From Halieaceae bacterium (GTDB lineage Bacteria > Pseudomonadota > Gammaproteobacteria > Pseudomonadales > Halieaceae): DNA of 64,000 nucleotides. The position numbers and the translations under genes are program-made. The DNA lies in assembly GCA_902631395.1 (NCBI GenBank), contig CACOYM010000001.1, positions 1-64,000 on the forward strand. The letters run 5' to 3'. This document shows positions 1-9,871 of this stretch, piece after piece. The notes under the pieces were generated by a model, which was not told the origin of the DNA, ran no database searches, and worked only from the letters and a program-made list of their open reading frames with translations. The first letter of the stretch is position 1, and every line of letters starts with the position of its first letter.

Positions 1-11
1 ATGGGCCATAA

Positions 12-28
12 AGTTCTAAATAAGAACT
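12..28. promoter_or_regulatory. Palindromic operator-like site 1 upstream of aceE
   Basis: A perfect inverted repeat, AGTTCT, five A/T-rich bases, AGAACT. The same arms and spacing recur at 85-101, 73 bp away centre to centre (about seven helical turns). Paired identical palindromes ahead of aceE suggest a repressor binding as two dimers, perhaps with DNA looping. The arms do not match the E. coli PdhR site (an ATTGGT/ACCAAT palindrome). The regulator is unknown. Confidence 0.55.
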
Positions 29-84
29 CTATGACTTTTTGCTCATTTTTTGCTAGTTTACGAGCTGGCGAGCCTGTTTTTAAA

Positions 85-101
85 AGTTCTAAAAAAGAAC
101 T
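85..101. promoter_or_regulatory. Palindromic operator-like site 2 upstream of aceE
   Basis: A second copy of AGTTCT-N5-AGAACT, with AAAAA as the spacer, 88 bp before the aceE start codon. Arms are identical to the site at 12-28. I could not place a convincing -35/-10 pair, so I cannot say whether this site overlaps the promoter. Confidence 0.55.
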
Positions 102-189
102 AATAGCGAGTTTGCCATCTGCGCGTTAGCGATTCTGCGAGACTGGAAAGCGCTTTGACTGGGGCGCAAAGTCGCCAAAGGGGGAAACA

Positions 190-2838
190 GTGAGCACTTT
201 GGATTCAGTAGAGATTGAGGAGTGGACCCAGTCCCTCGATGCGGTGCTCCGCACTAATGGACCGGAAGCCACGAGTGAACTTCTCAGTCATTTATCGGAG
301 CACGCCGAGGCGGCTCGTGTACCGCTCCCAAGCGCGATTACTACGCCTTTTAGAAACACCATATCCCCCCAAGATGAGCGCCCCATGCCAGGCGATCTAT
401 TCATGGAGCGGCGGATCCGCTCGTTGGTGCGCTGGAACGCGATGGCTATGGTCATGCGGGCCAATGACAACGAGGACGGGCTCGGTGGTCACATAAGCAG
501 CTTCTCCTCGAGCGCTACACTTTATGACGTTGGTATGAACCACTTTTTTCGCGGCACTGCGAACGGTCACCCGGGTGACCTGGTGTATTATCAGGGGCAC
601 AGTGCTCCCGGGATGTATGCACGCTCATATCTCGAGGGCGTGATCAGCGAATCCCAGCTCGAAAATTTCCGGCGCGAGGTCGACGGCCATGGGCTGTCGT
701 CATACCCACATCCTTGGCTGATGCCCGATTATTGGCAATTTCCGACCGTGTCGATGGGTCTTGGACCAATGCAAGCAATCTACCAAGCGCACGTCATGAA
801 GTATCAGAGCAAGCGTGGGCTGGTTGATCACCGTGATCGCAAGATCTGGTGTTTCCTTGGCGATGGCGAATGTGATGAACCCGAGTCACTTGGTGCGATT
901 TCATTGGCGGGGCGCGAGCGACTCGGCAATCTACACTTTGTAATTAACTGCAATCTGCAACGGCTGGATGGGCCTGTTCGCGGAAACGGCAAGATCATTC
1001 AGGAACTAGAGGGTGTATTCCGAGGTGCCGGCTGGCACGTGATCAAGGTCGTGTGGGGCCGAAAGTGGGACTCGCTCATCGAGCGTGACAAATGTGGCCA
1101 CCTGCAAAAAATCATGGATGAGGTGTGCGACGGGGAGCTGCAAAACTGCAAGTTCAACGGCGGTGCCTATACGCGCGAGCACTTCTTTGGCAAGCACCCC
1201 GAGACTCTGGCTTTGGTTAAAGACCTTAGCGACGAAGACATCATGTACCTAAATCGCGGTGGGCATGACCCCTACAAGGTGTATGCCGCTTATGCGGCGG
1301 CCTGTGAAGAAATTGAAAGGCCCACGGTGATTCTAGCCATGACGGTCAAGGGCTACGGAACCAGCGAGGCGGGTGAGGCCAGCAACGAAACGCACTCTTT
1401 AAAGAAGCTAGATGTGAAGAGCTTACAGGCCTTTCGCGACCGCTTTGGCGTACCAATCAGTGACAAAGATCTTAAGAAGGTGCCCTTTTATCGGCCGCCA
1501 GAAGACAGCCCTGAAATGCGTTATATGCGCGAGCGAAGAGCCGAGCTGGGGGGGTTTATCCCTGCACGTCGGCGAACATCACACGCGCTTCCAGCACCCC
1601 AGAAAAGTTCTTTTGGCGGGCAGTTGAAGACCTCGGGCAAGCGTCAGATCAGCACCACGATGGCGTTTGTGCGGGTCCTTTCTACGCTGTTGAAAGACAA
1701 GACCTTTGGTGAGCGTGTCGTGCCGATTGTCCCCGATGAAGCTCGGACATTCGGAATGGAGGGCATGTTTCGGCAGATGGGGATCTATTCGTCGGTAGGG
1801 CAGCGCTACACGCCGCACGACTCAGGCGGCATCCTCTACTACAAGGAGGCCGAGACAGGTCAGATTTTGGAGGAGGGGATCAACGAGGCCGGCGCTTTCT
1901 CTGCTTGGTTGGCCGCGGCGACCTCCTACAGCGTGTCAGATTTTCCGATGGTGCCGTTCTATATCTTCTACTCCATGTTCGGTTTTCAACGCATTGGTGA
2001 CCTCGCCTGGGCGGCGGGTGACAGTCAGGCAAGGGGCTTTTTGATCGGTGCGACATCCGGACGGACGACGCTCAACGGCGAAGGGTTGCAGCATCAAGAC
2101 GGCCACAGCCAACTGATCGCGGCGACGGTGCCCAATTGCATCAGCTACGACCCGACCTATGCATACGAGCTGGCGATAATTATTCAGGACGGAATGCGTC
2201 GTATGTTCGAGGAGGGTGAGAACTGCTTTTATTATATCACCACCATGAACGAGAACTACGTGCACCCCGACATGCCTCAGGGCGTTGAAGAAGGGATCGT
2301 ACGCGGATTGTATCGCCTGCGTTCTGTGACGGTAGCGAGAGGGCCCGTTGTGCACCTCCTCGGCGCCGGCGCCATTCTGCGTGAGGTCGAGGCCGCTGCC
2401 GACCTGCTGGCATGTGATTTCGGCATTGCATCCGATATATGGAGCGTAACGAGTGTGAACGAGTTGGCACGCGATGGGAACGATGCCGCTCGATGGAATC
2501 GATTTCACCCCGCAGAAACGCCTCGTGTGCCCTATCTCACGGAGCAGCTGTCCGGTGCCCCCGGACCTGTCATTGCCGCGACGGATTATCAGAAGGCGCA
2601 TACTGATCAACTGCGCGAGTTTGTGCCCGGCAGCTTTACGGTTCTGGGCACCGATGGGTTCGGGCGTAGCGACAGCCGTCAGCAGCTACGACGGCATTTC
2701 GAGGTGAGTCGGGAACACATCGCCTTTGCTGCGATCAAGGCGCTGGCCGATCAGGGTGCGCTTCCGCTCGAGGCGGCACAAGATGCGCTGTCCAAGCTGG
2801 GCATTGATGCTGACAAGCCCAACCCGATGACCGTCTAG
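190..2838 (+). CDS. aceE: Pyruvate dehydrogenase E1 component (homodimeric type)
   Basis: This is the E1 enzyme of the pyruvate dehydrogenase complex. It decarboxylates pyruvate with thiamine diphosphate and passes the acetyl group to the lipoyl arms of AceF, feeding acetyl-CoA to the TCA cycle in the cytoplasm. The protein has 882 residues against about 887 in E. coli. The thiamine diphosphate motif starts near residue 224 (GDGECDEPES) and ends with NCN about 30 residues later. The start is GTG at 190, preceded by AAAGGGGGAAA as ribosome binding site. aceF follows after 21 bp, so the two are surely co-transcribed. Two palindromic sites lie upstream. lpd (E3) is not adjacent, so E3 must be encoded elsewhere. 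Confidence 0.97.
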   Translation: MSTLDSVEIEEWTQSLDAVLRTNGPEATSELLSHLSEHAEAARVPLPSAITTPFRNTISPQDERPMPGDLFMERRIRSLVRWNAMAMVMRANDNEDGLGGHISSFSSSATLYDVGMNHFFRGTANGHPGDLVYYQGHSAPGMYARSYLEGVISESQLENFRREVDGHGLSSYPHPWLMPDYWQFPTVSMGLGPMQAIYQAHVMKYQSKRGLVDHRDRKIWCFLGDGECDEPESLGAISLAGRERLGNLHFVINCNLQRLDGPVRGNGKIIQELEGVFRGAGWHVIKVVWGRKWDSLIERDKCGHLQKIMDEVCDGELQNCKFNGGAYTREHFFGKHPETLALVKDLSDEDIMYLNRGGHDPYKVYAAYAAACEEIERPTVILAMTVKGYGTSEAGEASNETHSLKKLDVKSLQAFRDRFGVPISDKDLKKVPFYRPPEDSPEMRYMRERRAELGGFIPARRRTSHALPAPQKSSFGGQLKTSGKRQISTTMAFVRVLSTLLKDKTFGERVVPIVPDEARTFGMEGMFRQMGIYSSVGQRYTPHDSGGILYYKEAETGQILEEGINEAGAFSAWLAAATSYSVSDFPMVPFYIFYSMFGFQRIGDLAWAAGDSQARGFLIGATSGRTTLNGEGLQHQDGHSQLIAATVPNCISYDPTYAYELAIIIQDGMRRMFEEGENCFYYITTMNENYVHPDMPQGVEEGIVRGLYRLRSVTVARGPVVHLLGAGAILREVEAAADLLACDFGIASDIWSVTSVNELARDGNDAARWNRFHPAETPRVPYLTEQLSGAPGPVIAATDYQKAHTDQLREFVPGSFTVLGTDGFGRSDSRQQLRRHFEVSREHIAFAAIKALADQGALPLEAAQDALSKLGIDADKPNPMTV

Positions 2839-2859
2839 GCGCTAGAGAGGAGATACGCG

Positions 2860-4584
2860 ATGACGGAAGAGCTGATAAAGATCCCTGACATTGGCGGCGC
2901 GGAGGGCGCGGAGGTGGTTGAGGTGCTGGTTGCACCGGGCGAAACCATCGACGTAGAGCAGAGCCTGATTGTTGTGGAGTCAGATAAGGCCTCGATGGAG
3001 ATACCCTCGCCGTTGGCAGGTGTCGTGAGCGAGCTCCGCTTGGCCTTGGGCGATATGGTATCGGAGGGTGACGTGATTTTGTCGGTCGCCGCTTCATTGG
3101 CACCAGCATCTAAAGAGGTTGATGCTAAGAGTGCCGAAGCTCGTGTGCTAGTTGCGGAGGATGGCGCGGCGAATGAGAGCCCAGTCGCGGCGACCACTGC
3201 TGAGACGCTTGCCCAACTGTCTGAACCCGCTGCTACCGCACAGACTTCGATCGATGTTGTCATACCGGATCTCGGCAGTGATCAGGGTGCGGATCTAGTG
3301 GAGTGGTTAGTGAAGGTGGGTGCTACGATAGCAGCAGGTGATTCGCTGGTTCTGCTTGAGTCAGATAAAGCCTCAATGGAAGTGCCTTCACCGGCATCCG
3401 GTATGCTCAGCGCAAAGTTGGTTGAGGATGGCGCTACCGTCAACGTGGGTGAGGTCATTGCGCGGTTGGATGTCGTAGCAGGAGAAGCGTCTGCAGAGAC
3501 GACCAACAGGCCAAAATCTACTCGCTCGGGGGACAATCCCGGACAGTCAGGCGCTGCAACAACATCTAGCGAGGCGGCGTCACACGACAGACATACAGTT
3601 TTTCCCGATCCATCTCATACCGCCGCAGTTGCTTTGGCAATTCAACCGGCAGGGTCTACCGTAACGTCCTCGGGCGGTCAGAATGAGGGGGTGTACGCCG
3701 GTCCCGCGGTGCGGAAGTTGGCCAGAGAATTTGGTGTCACTCTGTCGAAGGTGGCGGGCACGGGCGCCAAGGGGCGCATCCTCAAGGAGGATCTGCAGCA
3801 GTTCGTGGCTCGCGCGCTGCAAGCACCCGCGAAGTCGGCCGTGGACGAAGCACTGCCAGTGATTCCCGAGCAAGATTTTGCGCGATTTGGCAGTGTCGAG
3901 CGTGTCAGTCGGAGCCGCATCGATACGCTGACGGCGCGTAACATGGTCCGGTCCTGGTTGAACGTTCCGCACGTGACCCAGTTTGACGACGCAGACATTA
4001 GTGGCCTGGAACGTTTCCGGAAGGATCTCAAAGAGGAGGCAGTCGAGCGTGAAGTGCGGCTTACCCCCCTTCCCTTCATCCTAAAAGCCTGTGCTGTCGC
4101 GCTACGCGACCATCCCAAATTGAAATCGTCGCTGGTGGATAACGGCGAGACGTTGGTGTTGAAGCATTACTGCCATATTGGGATGGCTGTTGATACGCCC
4201 GCAGGTTTAGTTGTGCCGGTAATTAGGGACGTCGATAAAAAATCGATCTGGGAACTGGCGAGTGAGGTGGCGGCCTTGGCCGAACGCGCGCGCGATAAGC
4301 AGCTCAAGCCCGACGATTTACAAGGTGGTGTCTTCACGGTGAGTAGCCTGGGCGCGATTGGTGGGCGAGGGTTCACTCCTATCATCAATGCTCCCGAAGT
4401 CGCGATTCTGGGTGTCGGCCGCGTCGCTGTGCAGCCCGTCTGGGACGGGGAAGTCTTCCGGCCATCCACGATGCTGCCACTGGCGCTGTCTTACGATCAC
4501 CGGGTCGTGAATGGCGGTGACGGTGGTCGATTTTTAACAGCATTCGCTGCATTGCTGGCTGATGTGAAGCGTATGGTGATGTAA
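2860..4584 (+). CDS. aceF: Pyruvate dehydrogenase E2, dihydrolipoamide acetyltransferase
   Basis: The E2 core of the pyruvate dehydrogenase complex transfers the acetyl group from lipoamide to CoA and scaffolds E1 and E3. In 574 residues I see two N-terminal lipoyl domains, each with an ESDKASME lipoylation motif (lysines at about residues 43 and 170), joined by Ala/Ser/Thr-rich linkers. A peripheral subunit-binding domain follows around 280-320 (GPAVRKLAREFGV), then the catalytic domain. The active-site motif is DHRVVNGG, with His about 547; Asn replaces the Asp of E. coli (DHRVIDG), as in Pseudomonas-type E2. AGAGAGGAGA just upstream is a strong ribosome binding site. It is the second gene of the aceEF operon. 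Confidence 0.97.
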   Translation: MTEELIKIPDIGGAEGAEVVEVLVAPGETIDVEQSLIVVESDKASMEIPSPLAGVVSELRLALGDMVSEGDVILSVAASLAPASKEVDAKSAEARVLVAEDGAANESPVAATTAETLAQLSEPAATAQTSIDVVIPDLGSDQGADLVEWLVKVGATIAAGDSLVLLESDKASMEVPSPASGMLSAKLVEDGATVNVGEVIARLDVVAGEASAETTNRPKSTRSGDNPGQSGAATTSSEAASHDRHTVFPDPSHTAAVALAIQPAGSTVTSSGGQNEGVYAGPAVRKLAREFGVTLSKVAGTGAKGRILKEDLQQFVARALQAPAKSAVDEALPVIPEQDFARFGSVERVSRSRIDTLTARNMVRSWLNVPHVTQFDDADISGLERFRKDLKEEAVEREVRLTPLPFILKACAVALRDHPKLKSSLVDNGETLVLKHYCHIGMAVDTPAGLVVPVIRDVDKKSIWELASEVAALAERARDKQLKPDDLQGGVFTVSSLGAIGGRGFTPIINAPEVAILGVGRVAVQPVWDGEVFRPSTMLPLALSYDHRVVNGGDGGRFLTAFAALLADVKRMVM

Positions 4585-4742
4585 GCGGGTTTCGAAGTCA
4601 GCTCCACCGCCTTCGCGCCGCATATTACGCCCCTATTCGAAGCGATACGTTCAGGAGTGACATCATCGGCCCCCACACCGACCATCGCGATATCATCACA
4701 GTGCGATGAGGCGCGACTTGGGAAACATGCGAAGTAAACAAC

Positions 4743-5408
4743 ATGGGTGACGGAGATTATCGCGAGCTAGGTGCCTGCCAATCCGGGGAGTTGCGGCTTG
4801 GTGCGGTGCTGTTATCAGCCGGTGAGGGGGCACGACTGGGTTGTCGTCCCAAAGCCCTGATCCACGCTGCGGGGGAGACATTACTGCAGCGCAATCTGCG
4901 ACTTTTACGAGACGTGGGCGTTAAAGAGGTTGTGGTTGTTACGGGCCATTATCGTGACGAGTTGGCACCCGTATTGGCTGCCGCAGTCGCGGAGCTTAGC
5001 GATCTGCTTATCACCGAAGTTACCCAGCCTACAGGATCTCATTCCCAGGCGGCATCATTGCGCCTCGCGGTTAAGGGACTAACTGTGCAGTCAGACGCTG
5101 TTTTGGTGTTGCCCGTTGATATGCCGTTGCTCACCCGCGCCGATCTCGTAGCCGTGGTTAGCGCCTACAAGCATGCGCCGGAGTTGGTTGAATTTGTTGG
5201 TCCCAACGTCGGCGGACGTCCGGGTAACCCGGTGCTTTTCAGTCACCGGATCGCCGCACGTGTTGCGCGCGGGGAGGGCGCCTTTGGGAGTGGAGCGTGG
5301 CGCCATGCCTCATCCGACTGGGTGCTCGAGTGGCAAACCGAAAACACTCACTACGTGGCAGATATCGACACTCCAGAGGATCTCGTTCGCTGGGCAGACG
5401 AGGGGTAG
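4743..5408 (+). CDS. MobA/MocA-like nucleotidyltransferase
   Basis: A 221-residue protein of the NTP-transferase (MobA/MocA) fold. It has the N-terminal nucleotide-binding signature LLSAGEGARLG with RPKALI after it, a metal-binding LPVDMPL near residue 120, and the C-terminal GRPGNPVLF and DIDTPEDL motifs typical of molybdenum cofactor cytidylyltransferases. Family members transfer CMP or GMP to molybdopterin, but others act on sugar or choline phosphates, and no molybdoenzyme gene is nearby to settle the substrate. The ribosome binding site before the ATG at 4743 is weak; a start further in would remove the non-conserved first ~18 residues. Its 3' end overlaps the remnant of a convergent MAPEG gene. 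Confidence 0.8.
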   Translation: MGDGDYRELGACQSGELRLGAVLLSAGEGARLGCRPKALIHAAGETLLQRNLRLLRDVGVKEVVVVTGHYRDELAPVLAAAVAELSDLLITEVTQPTGSHSQAASLRLAVKGLTVQSDAVLVLPVDMPLLTRADLVAVVSAYKHAPELVEFVGPNVGGRPGNPVLFSHRIAARVARGEGAFGSGAWRHASSDWVLEWQTENTHYVADIDTPEDLVRWADEG

Positions 5409-5805
5409 AGCGCCTGCATTACCGCTCGTGCCACCAGCTCGGTCAAACATAGGCTGGACAGCCCGAGCAAGGTAAAACGAAAAAGTTCGGCGTTGACGTT
5501 GGCCCGCCAGACGCCATGTAGAATCTGCAGACCGGTGTAACGTGAGGCGAGATTGAGGCTTATGTCCGAATTTCCACACATGACCGCGAGCATGATTACG
5601 AATCGATGAAACACCATAGACTGTTCCATCGAATGGGTGTAATCGCGGGAAATCCAGTTGGCCTTGGTGGGCATTTACGCTTAGCTGTCTCCGCCGCCAT
5701 TGCCGGCAAGCATCTCTCCTGGCGGGCCAATAGCCATAGGAATACATTCATGGTCCAGCCGGCGACGGCCGATGCGGGCGCGAGGATGGCAGCTCCGATT
5801 TGCAC
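5351..5805 (-). pseudogene. MAPEG-family membrane protein, frameshifted
   Basis: Two minus-strand reading frames join to make one protein of the MAPEG family (membrane-associated eicosanoid/glutathione metabolism). The upstream frame from GTG at 5805 gives ILAPASAVAGWTMNVFLWLLA, the usual first membrane segment. The rest lies in another frame from about 5674 (RDYTHSMEQSMVFH, then YTGLQILHGV and RFTLLGLSSLCL), matching the NYxHLMEQPTxFY and YxGLRxLHS hallmarks. The shift near 5675 corresponds to one lost base or two gained. The loop between the parts also looks shorter than usual. The 3' end runs 58 bp into the convergent nucleotidyltransferase gene. Real decay or a sequencing error are both possible. 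Confidence 0.65.
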
Positions 5806-5979
5806 GATGATCTTACAGATCTATTTCTATGCTTCGATTCCGAAAGTGAGATGGCAGTTTCCTGGTCGCGAGCTATCGTGAGTTTCGGAAGGCCTAGACT
5901 GCGCAAGGGAGGCCCGCAATGTGCTTCGGAATCTTCCCCACATGCTAGACTTCACTTCTGATTTTTTGGAGCCCCAGCT

Positions 5980-7170
5980 ATGGTGATTCAACCCAAAGTT
6001 CGCGGTTTTCTGTGTACGACTGCCCACCCCACGGGCTGTTTCGAGAACGTCCGGCGCCAGGCGGAGCATGTCCAGAGCAAGGGGGAGATTGCAGATGGAC
6101 CAAAGCGAGTGCTGGTACTCGGCGCGTCGACCGGATACGGCCTCGCCTCCCGCATTACCGCGGCATTTGGCTCTAGTGCCGCCACCATTGGCGTCTTTTT
6201 CGAGAAGCCCGGCACAGATCGCAAGTCGGGCACTGCTGGCTGGTACAACTCGGCGGGCTTCCATCAGCTCGCCGACGAAGCGAATCTCTATGCTAAGAGC
6301 CTTAATGGTGACGCGTTCTCGGATGAGATGAAGACGCGGGTGATTGACCTGGTCAAAGCGGATTTGGGTCAGCTGGACTTGGTGGTCTATAGCCTCGCGG
6401 CGCCCCGAAGGACGCATCCAAAAACCGGTGAGGTGTTCAACTCGACGCTCAAGCCCATCGGGCAGGCGACCACCCAGAAGGGCGTGAATACCGATAAAGA
6501 GGCGATACAGGACTTTCGTCTTGAGCCTGCCACGCAGGAAGAAATTGATCACACCGTGGCAGTGATGGGTGGTGAGGACTGGGAGATGTGGATTACTGCA
6601 CTCGCCAAGGCGGGCGTATTGGCTGAGGGCGCCAAGACCACGGCTTATACCTATATCGGCGAGAAGATCACCTGGGATATCTACTGGCACGGCACTATCG
6701 GTGCAGCCAAGAAAGACCTCGACAGCCGCGTGGTCGGGATTCGGGCGCAGTTGGCGTCATTGGATGGCGATGCCCGCGTATCGGTGCTCAAGGCGGTGGT
6801 CACCCAGGCCTCGGCAGCGATCCCTGCAATGCCCATTTACCTAGCGATTCTTTTCAAGGTAATGAAGACACGAGGGGTCCACGAAGGGTGTATCGAGCAG
6901 ATCGACAGGTTATTCAGAGAGCGGCTGTACGGCGATGGCATAGTGGACGAGGCCGGCCGCCTACGAGTCGATCAGCTGGAGCTAGATCCGGATGTGCAGG
7001 CCGAAGTGGCCGGAATCTGGGAGCAGATCGAAACCGACAACCTCAGGTCCCTAGCTGATTTCGAAGGCTACCGTCAGGAGTTTCTGCAGCTCTTTGGTTT
7101 TGGCGTTGAGGGTGTTGACTATGAAGCGGATGTGAACCCCGAGGTCGCTATGCCGCAGTTGGTTGAATAG
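5980..7170 (+). CDS. fabV: Enoyl-ACP (trans-2-enoyl-CoA) reductase, FabV type
   Basis: FabV catalyses the NADH-dependent reduction of the enoyl intermediate, the last step of each fatty acid elongation cycle. The 396-residue length fits the family. An N-terminal nucleotide-binding segment reads [15 protein letters not shown], and the FabV active-site pattern Tyr-x8-Lys is present as [10 protein letters not shown] (Tyr235, Lys244, the same numbering as characterised FabV proteins). A TTTTTGGAG ribosome binding site lies about 8 bases before the ATG. Its stop codon falls inside the possible start region of the next gene. Members of this family are insensitive or less sensitive to triclosan; that is family knowledge, not tested here. 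Confidence 0.96.
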   Translation: MVIQPKVRGFLCTTAHPTGCFENVRRQAEHVQSKGEIADGPKRVLVLGASTGYGLASRITAAFGSSAATIGVFFEKPGTDRKSGTAGWYNSAGFHQLADEANLYAKSLNGDAFSDEMKTRVIDLVKADLGQLDLVVYSLAAPRRTHPKTGEVFNSTLKPIGQATTQKGVNTDKEAIQDFRLEPATQEEIDHTVAVMGGEDWEMWITALAKAGVLAEGAKTTAYTYIGEKITWDIYWHGTIGAAKKDLDSRVVGIRAQLASLDGDARVSVLKAVVTQASAAIPAMPIYLAILFKVMKTRGVHEGCIEQIDRLFRERLYGDGIVDEAGRLRVDQLELDPDVQAEVAGIWEQIETDNLRSLADFEGYRQEFLQLFGFGVEGVDYEADVNPEVAMPQLVE

Positions 7171-8008
7171 GGTGCAAGCCCATGGTGAAGTGAAAGCGCT
7201 ATCGCAGCGAGTGCGGCGGGTTGTGGCACCGAACCCGGGACCCATGACCGGCCCTGGCACCAATAGCTACATCATTGGTGAGAGCGATCTGGTGGTGGTG
7301 GACCCGGGGCCGGCAATACCTGCACATATCGACGCCATATTGGGTTGCGTGGGCGATAGGCTAAGGTACATCGCTTGCACGCATACCCATCCAGATCACT
7401 CGCCAGCAGCTTCTCTACTGGCAGAGGCTACGGGTGCCACGCTCGTCGGTCGAACCACGGCCGACGACCGGCATCAGGATTTATCATTTCAGCCCGCGTC
7501 CCAGATTGAAGATGACGAGTGCGTCACGGGAGAAGACTGGACGCTTCGCGCGATCCACACCCCGGGCCACGTTGATAACCACGTCTGCTACTTACTCGAT
7601 GAAGAGGGCGTAGTGTTTGCGGGAGATCACATCATGAATGGCTCCACTGTTGTGATCGTGCCCCCGGGGGGCAATATGGCCCATTACATTTCCTCGCTCC
7701 GCCGACTGCTTGATTACGACGTGAAGATTGTCGCCCCTGGTCATGGCGAGTTGATTCCTGATTGTCGCGGTGAGGTGGAGAAGCTTGTTCGGCATCGCTT
7801 GCTCCGTGAGGCCAAGGTCTTTGGTGCGCTCACCGAAGCGGCGCAGTCTCTTGATGACTTGGTGGCCATTGTCTACGACGATGTGGACCCCATGATGCAC
7901 GAGTGGGCCAAGCTCTCCCTACTGGCGCACCTAATTAAGCTCGAGGACGAGCGCCGAACTTTCAAGAGTCTCGAGGCCGGTATCGAACGCTGGCAGGTGG
8001 CGGCCTAG
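7163..8008 (+). CDS. Metallo-beta-lactamase-fold hydrolase
   Basis: A 281-residue MBL-fold protein with the zinc ligand motif HTHPDH near residue 75, then [14 protein letters not shown] and a late PGHGE. The opening [14 protein letters not shown] and overall layout resemble the LACTB2 subgroup of glyoxalase II-like or nuclease-like hydrolases. The substrate cannot be named from sequence. The TTG at 7163 overlaps the fabV stop by 8 bases; a GTG at 7172 is an equally plausible start. It is probably co-transcribed with fabV and perhaps with the acyl-CoA ligase 92 bp downstream, so a role in acyl-thioester or lipid metabolism is possible but only inferred. Confidence 0.82.
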   Translation: MNRVQAHGEVKALSQRVRRVVAPNPGPMTGPGTNSYIIGESDLVVVDPGPAIPAHIDAILGCVGDRLRYIACTHTHPDHSPAASLLAEATGATLVGRTTADDRHQDLSFQPASQIEDDECVTGEDWTLRAIHTPGHVDNHVCYLLDEEGVVFAGDHIMNGSTVVIVPPGGNMAHYISSLRRLLDYDVKIVAPGHGELIPDCRGEVEKLVRHRLLREAKVFGALTEAAQSLDDLVAIVYDDVDPMMHEWAKLSLLAHLIKLEDERRTFKSLEAGIERWQVAA

Positions 8009-8100
8009 CTGTTCGCAAACGTCGCGTCTCTCCACCGGGTTGCTGACCCCTACTGCAAATCGTTACATTCCCCGCTCGGTTGCGAAGGAGAAACACCCCC

Positions 8101-9726
8101 ATGAATGGTTTGATGATGGATGTGCCACTCACGATTACTTCGATTGTGCGGCATGCCGAGCGCGTGCATGGTCATAAGGAGATTGTCTCGATTACCTCTG
8201 ACAATCCGCGCCACCGCTACACTTATCGCGACTGCTTCGCGCGAGCTCGCCAACTAGCCAACGCAATACAAAGTTGGGGGCTGGATCGGGGCGCACGGAT
8301 CGCCACGTTGGCCTGGAACGATTATAGGCACTTGGAAACGTATTACAGCTCGGCGTGCTCGGGTTTCGTTTGCCACACAATCAATCCGCGACTGTTTCCG
8401 GAGCAAATCGTCTACATAATTAACCATGCTGAGGACCGCTATGTCTTTTTGGATCCCGACTTTTGGCCGCTGATCGAGGGCCTGGCGGGCGAGTGCACTG
8501 GCGTGGAAGGCTGGGTGATTATGACCACTCGCGAGCACATGCCTGAAACCGATCGCACCGATGTGCTGTGCTACGAAGAGTTGGTGGCCTGTCAGAGCGA
8601 CGAATTTGAGTGGCCAGATCTTGATGAGCAGGCCGCTTGCTCTCTCTGCTACACCTCGGGCACCACGGGAAATCCCAAGGGTGTGCTCTATAGCCATCGT
8701 TCTACCGTGCTACACACCTATGCCACTCTAATACCCGATGCGATGAATATTTCCAGTGGTGACGTGATGCTGCCGATCGTACCGATGTTTCACGTTAACG
8801 CCTGGGGTAACCCTTACGCCTGCCCAGTAGCGGGTGCCAAGATGGTAATGCCCGGTAACAAAATGGGCGATGGGCCAACGCTGGCGGCGCTCATCAACGA
8901 GGAGGGCGTGACGATGTCGGCGGGTGTACCCACCGTCTGGCTCAACTTGCTCGGACACCTGCGTGAGTCGGGGGAGCGCGTTGAGACGCTTGCACGGGTA
9001 GTCGTCGGTGGTTCAGCTTGCCCCTTGTCGGTGATGGAAGAGTTCGATACTTATGGCGTGGATACGAGACATGCCTGGGGAATGACCGAGATGAGTCCGT
9101 TGGGGACGACCAACCACGCGGGCGGTCATCGTGAGCTCTACAGTCTCGAACGATTCGCCGAGATGCGCACCAACGTGGGCACACCGATATGGGGTGTTGA
9201 GATTAAAATTACCGATGACGACAACAACGAATTGCCCTGGGATGGCGAGGCATTTGGAGCACTTAAAGTGCGAGGCCCCTGGGTATGCTCAAGTTATTTT
9301 AAGCTTGATGCTTCCGAAGCACACGCGGAGGGAGGGTGGTTCGAAACCGGTGACGTTGCCACTATTAGTCCCGAGGGGTTTGTTTCGATTACCGACCGCA
9401 CCAAAGACGTCATCAAATCGGGTGGCGAATGGATTTCCTCCATTGAGGTTGAGAACGTCGCCACGGGGCATCCGAAGGTCGCTGAAGCGGCCGTGATTGG
9501 ACGTATCCATGAAAAGTGGGGTGAGCGACCACTGCTAATTGTGGTGAAGGCGCCGGGTGAGGATCCATCGCCTGATGAGCTGAAAACTTATCTCAACGGT
9601 AAGATCGCTAAGTGGTGGATTCCGGACGATGTGCAGTTCATCGAGAATATGCCGCACACGGCAACCGGTAAGATCCAGAAAACTACGCTGCGGGACATCT
9701 TTTCAGACTATCAGTTCCCTGCCTGA
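8101..9726 (+). CDS. Acyl-CoA ligase, DmdB-like (AMP-forming)
   Basis: A 541-residue member of the ANL superfamily, which activates a carboxylate with ATP to an acyl-adenylate and then to the CoA thioester. The AMP-binding P-loop [11 protein letters not shown] is at residues 184-194. Further motifs are [31 protein letters not shown] and the C-terminal lysine in ATGKIQK. Stretches such as [16 protein letters not shown] closely recall 3-methylmercaptopropionyl-CoA ligase (DmdB) of the DMSP demethylation pathway, but this branch also contains medium- and long-chain ligases and no other dmd gene is in the window. I chose ATG 8101 because AAGGAGA lies 10 bases upstream; an in-frame TTG at 8080 would overlap that site. 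Confidence 0.88.
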   Translation: MNGLMMDVPLTITSIVRHAERVHGHKEIVSITSDNPRHRYTYRDCFARARQLANAIQSWGLDRGARIATLAWNDYRHLETYYSSACSGFVCHTINPRLFPEQIVYIINHAEDRYVFLDPDFWPLIEGLAGECTGVEGWVIMTTREHMPETDRTDVLCYEELVACQSDEFEWPDLDEQAACSLCYTSGTTGNPKGVLYSHRSTVLHTYATLIPDAMNISSGDVMLPIVPMFHVNAWGNPYACPVAGAKMVMPGNKMGDGPTLAALINEEGVTMSAGVPTVWLNLLGHLRESGERVETLARVVVGGSACPLSVMEEFDTYGVDTRHAWGMTEMSPLGTTNHAGGHRELYSLERFAEMRTNVGTPIWGVEIKITDDDNNELPWDGEAFGALKVRGPWVCSSYFKLDASEAHAEGGWFETGDVATISPEGFVSITDRTKDVIKSGGEWISSIEVENVATGHPKVAEAAVIGRIHEKWGERPLLIVVKAPGEDPSPDELKTYLNGKIAKWWIPDDVQFIENMPHTATGKIQKTTLRDIFSDYQFPA

Positions 9727-9871
9727 ATCTTCAGGGCCTGGGCCCACGTGACGGCGGTCACCACTTTTGTATGAGTGGTGATGGCACTTTTGCCCATGCG
9801 CTTTGGTGGCGGTGTGTCAAGCGTCCGCGTATAACTCATCTGCGCGTAACCCATGATGGAAAAGACCGCGA

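Noticed and set aside
12-101. aceE palindromes considered as LexA or PdhR sites
   Set aside because: They match neither CTG-N10-CAG (gammaproteobacterial LexA) nor the PdhR palindrome; the alphaproteobacterial LexA site is a direct, not inverted, GTTC repeat.
1936-2610. A 224-codon open frame on the minus strand inside aceE
   Set aside because: It is antisense to a conserved part of aceE, and its product is Arg/His-rich with no recognisable domain; it is a by-product of codon bias.
5827-6690. A 287-codon minus-strand frame over the 5' half of fabV
   Set aside because: It lies antisense to the conserved fabV coding region and resembles no protein family.
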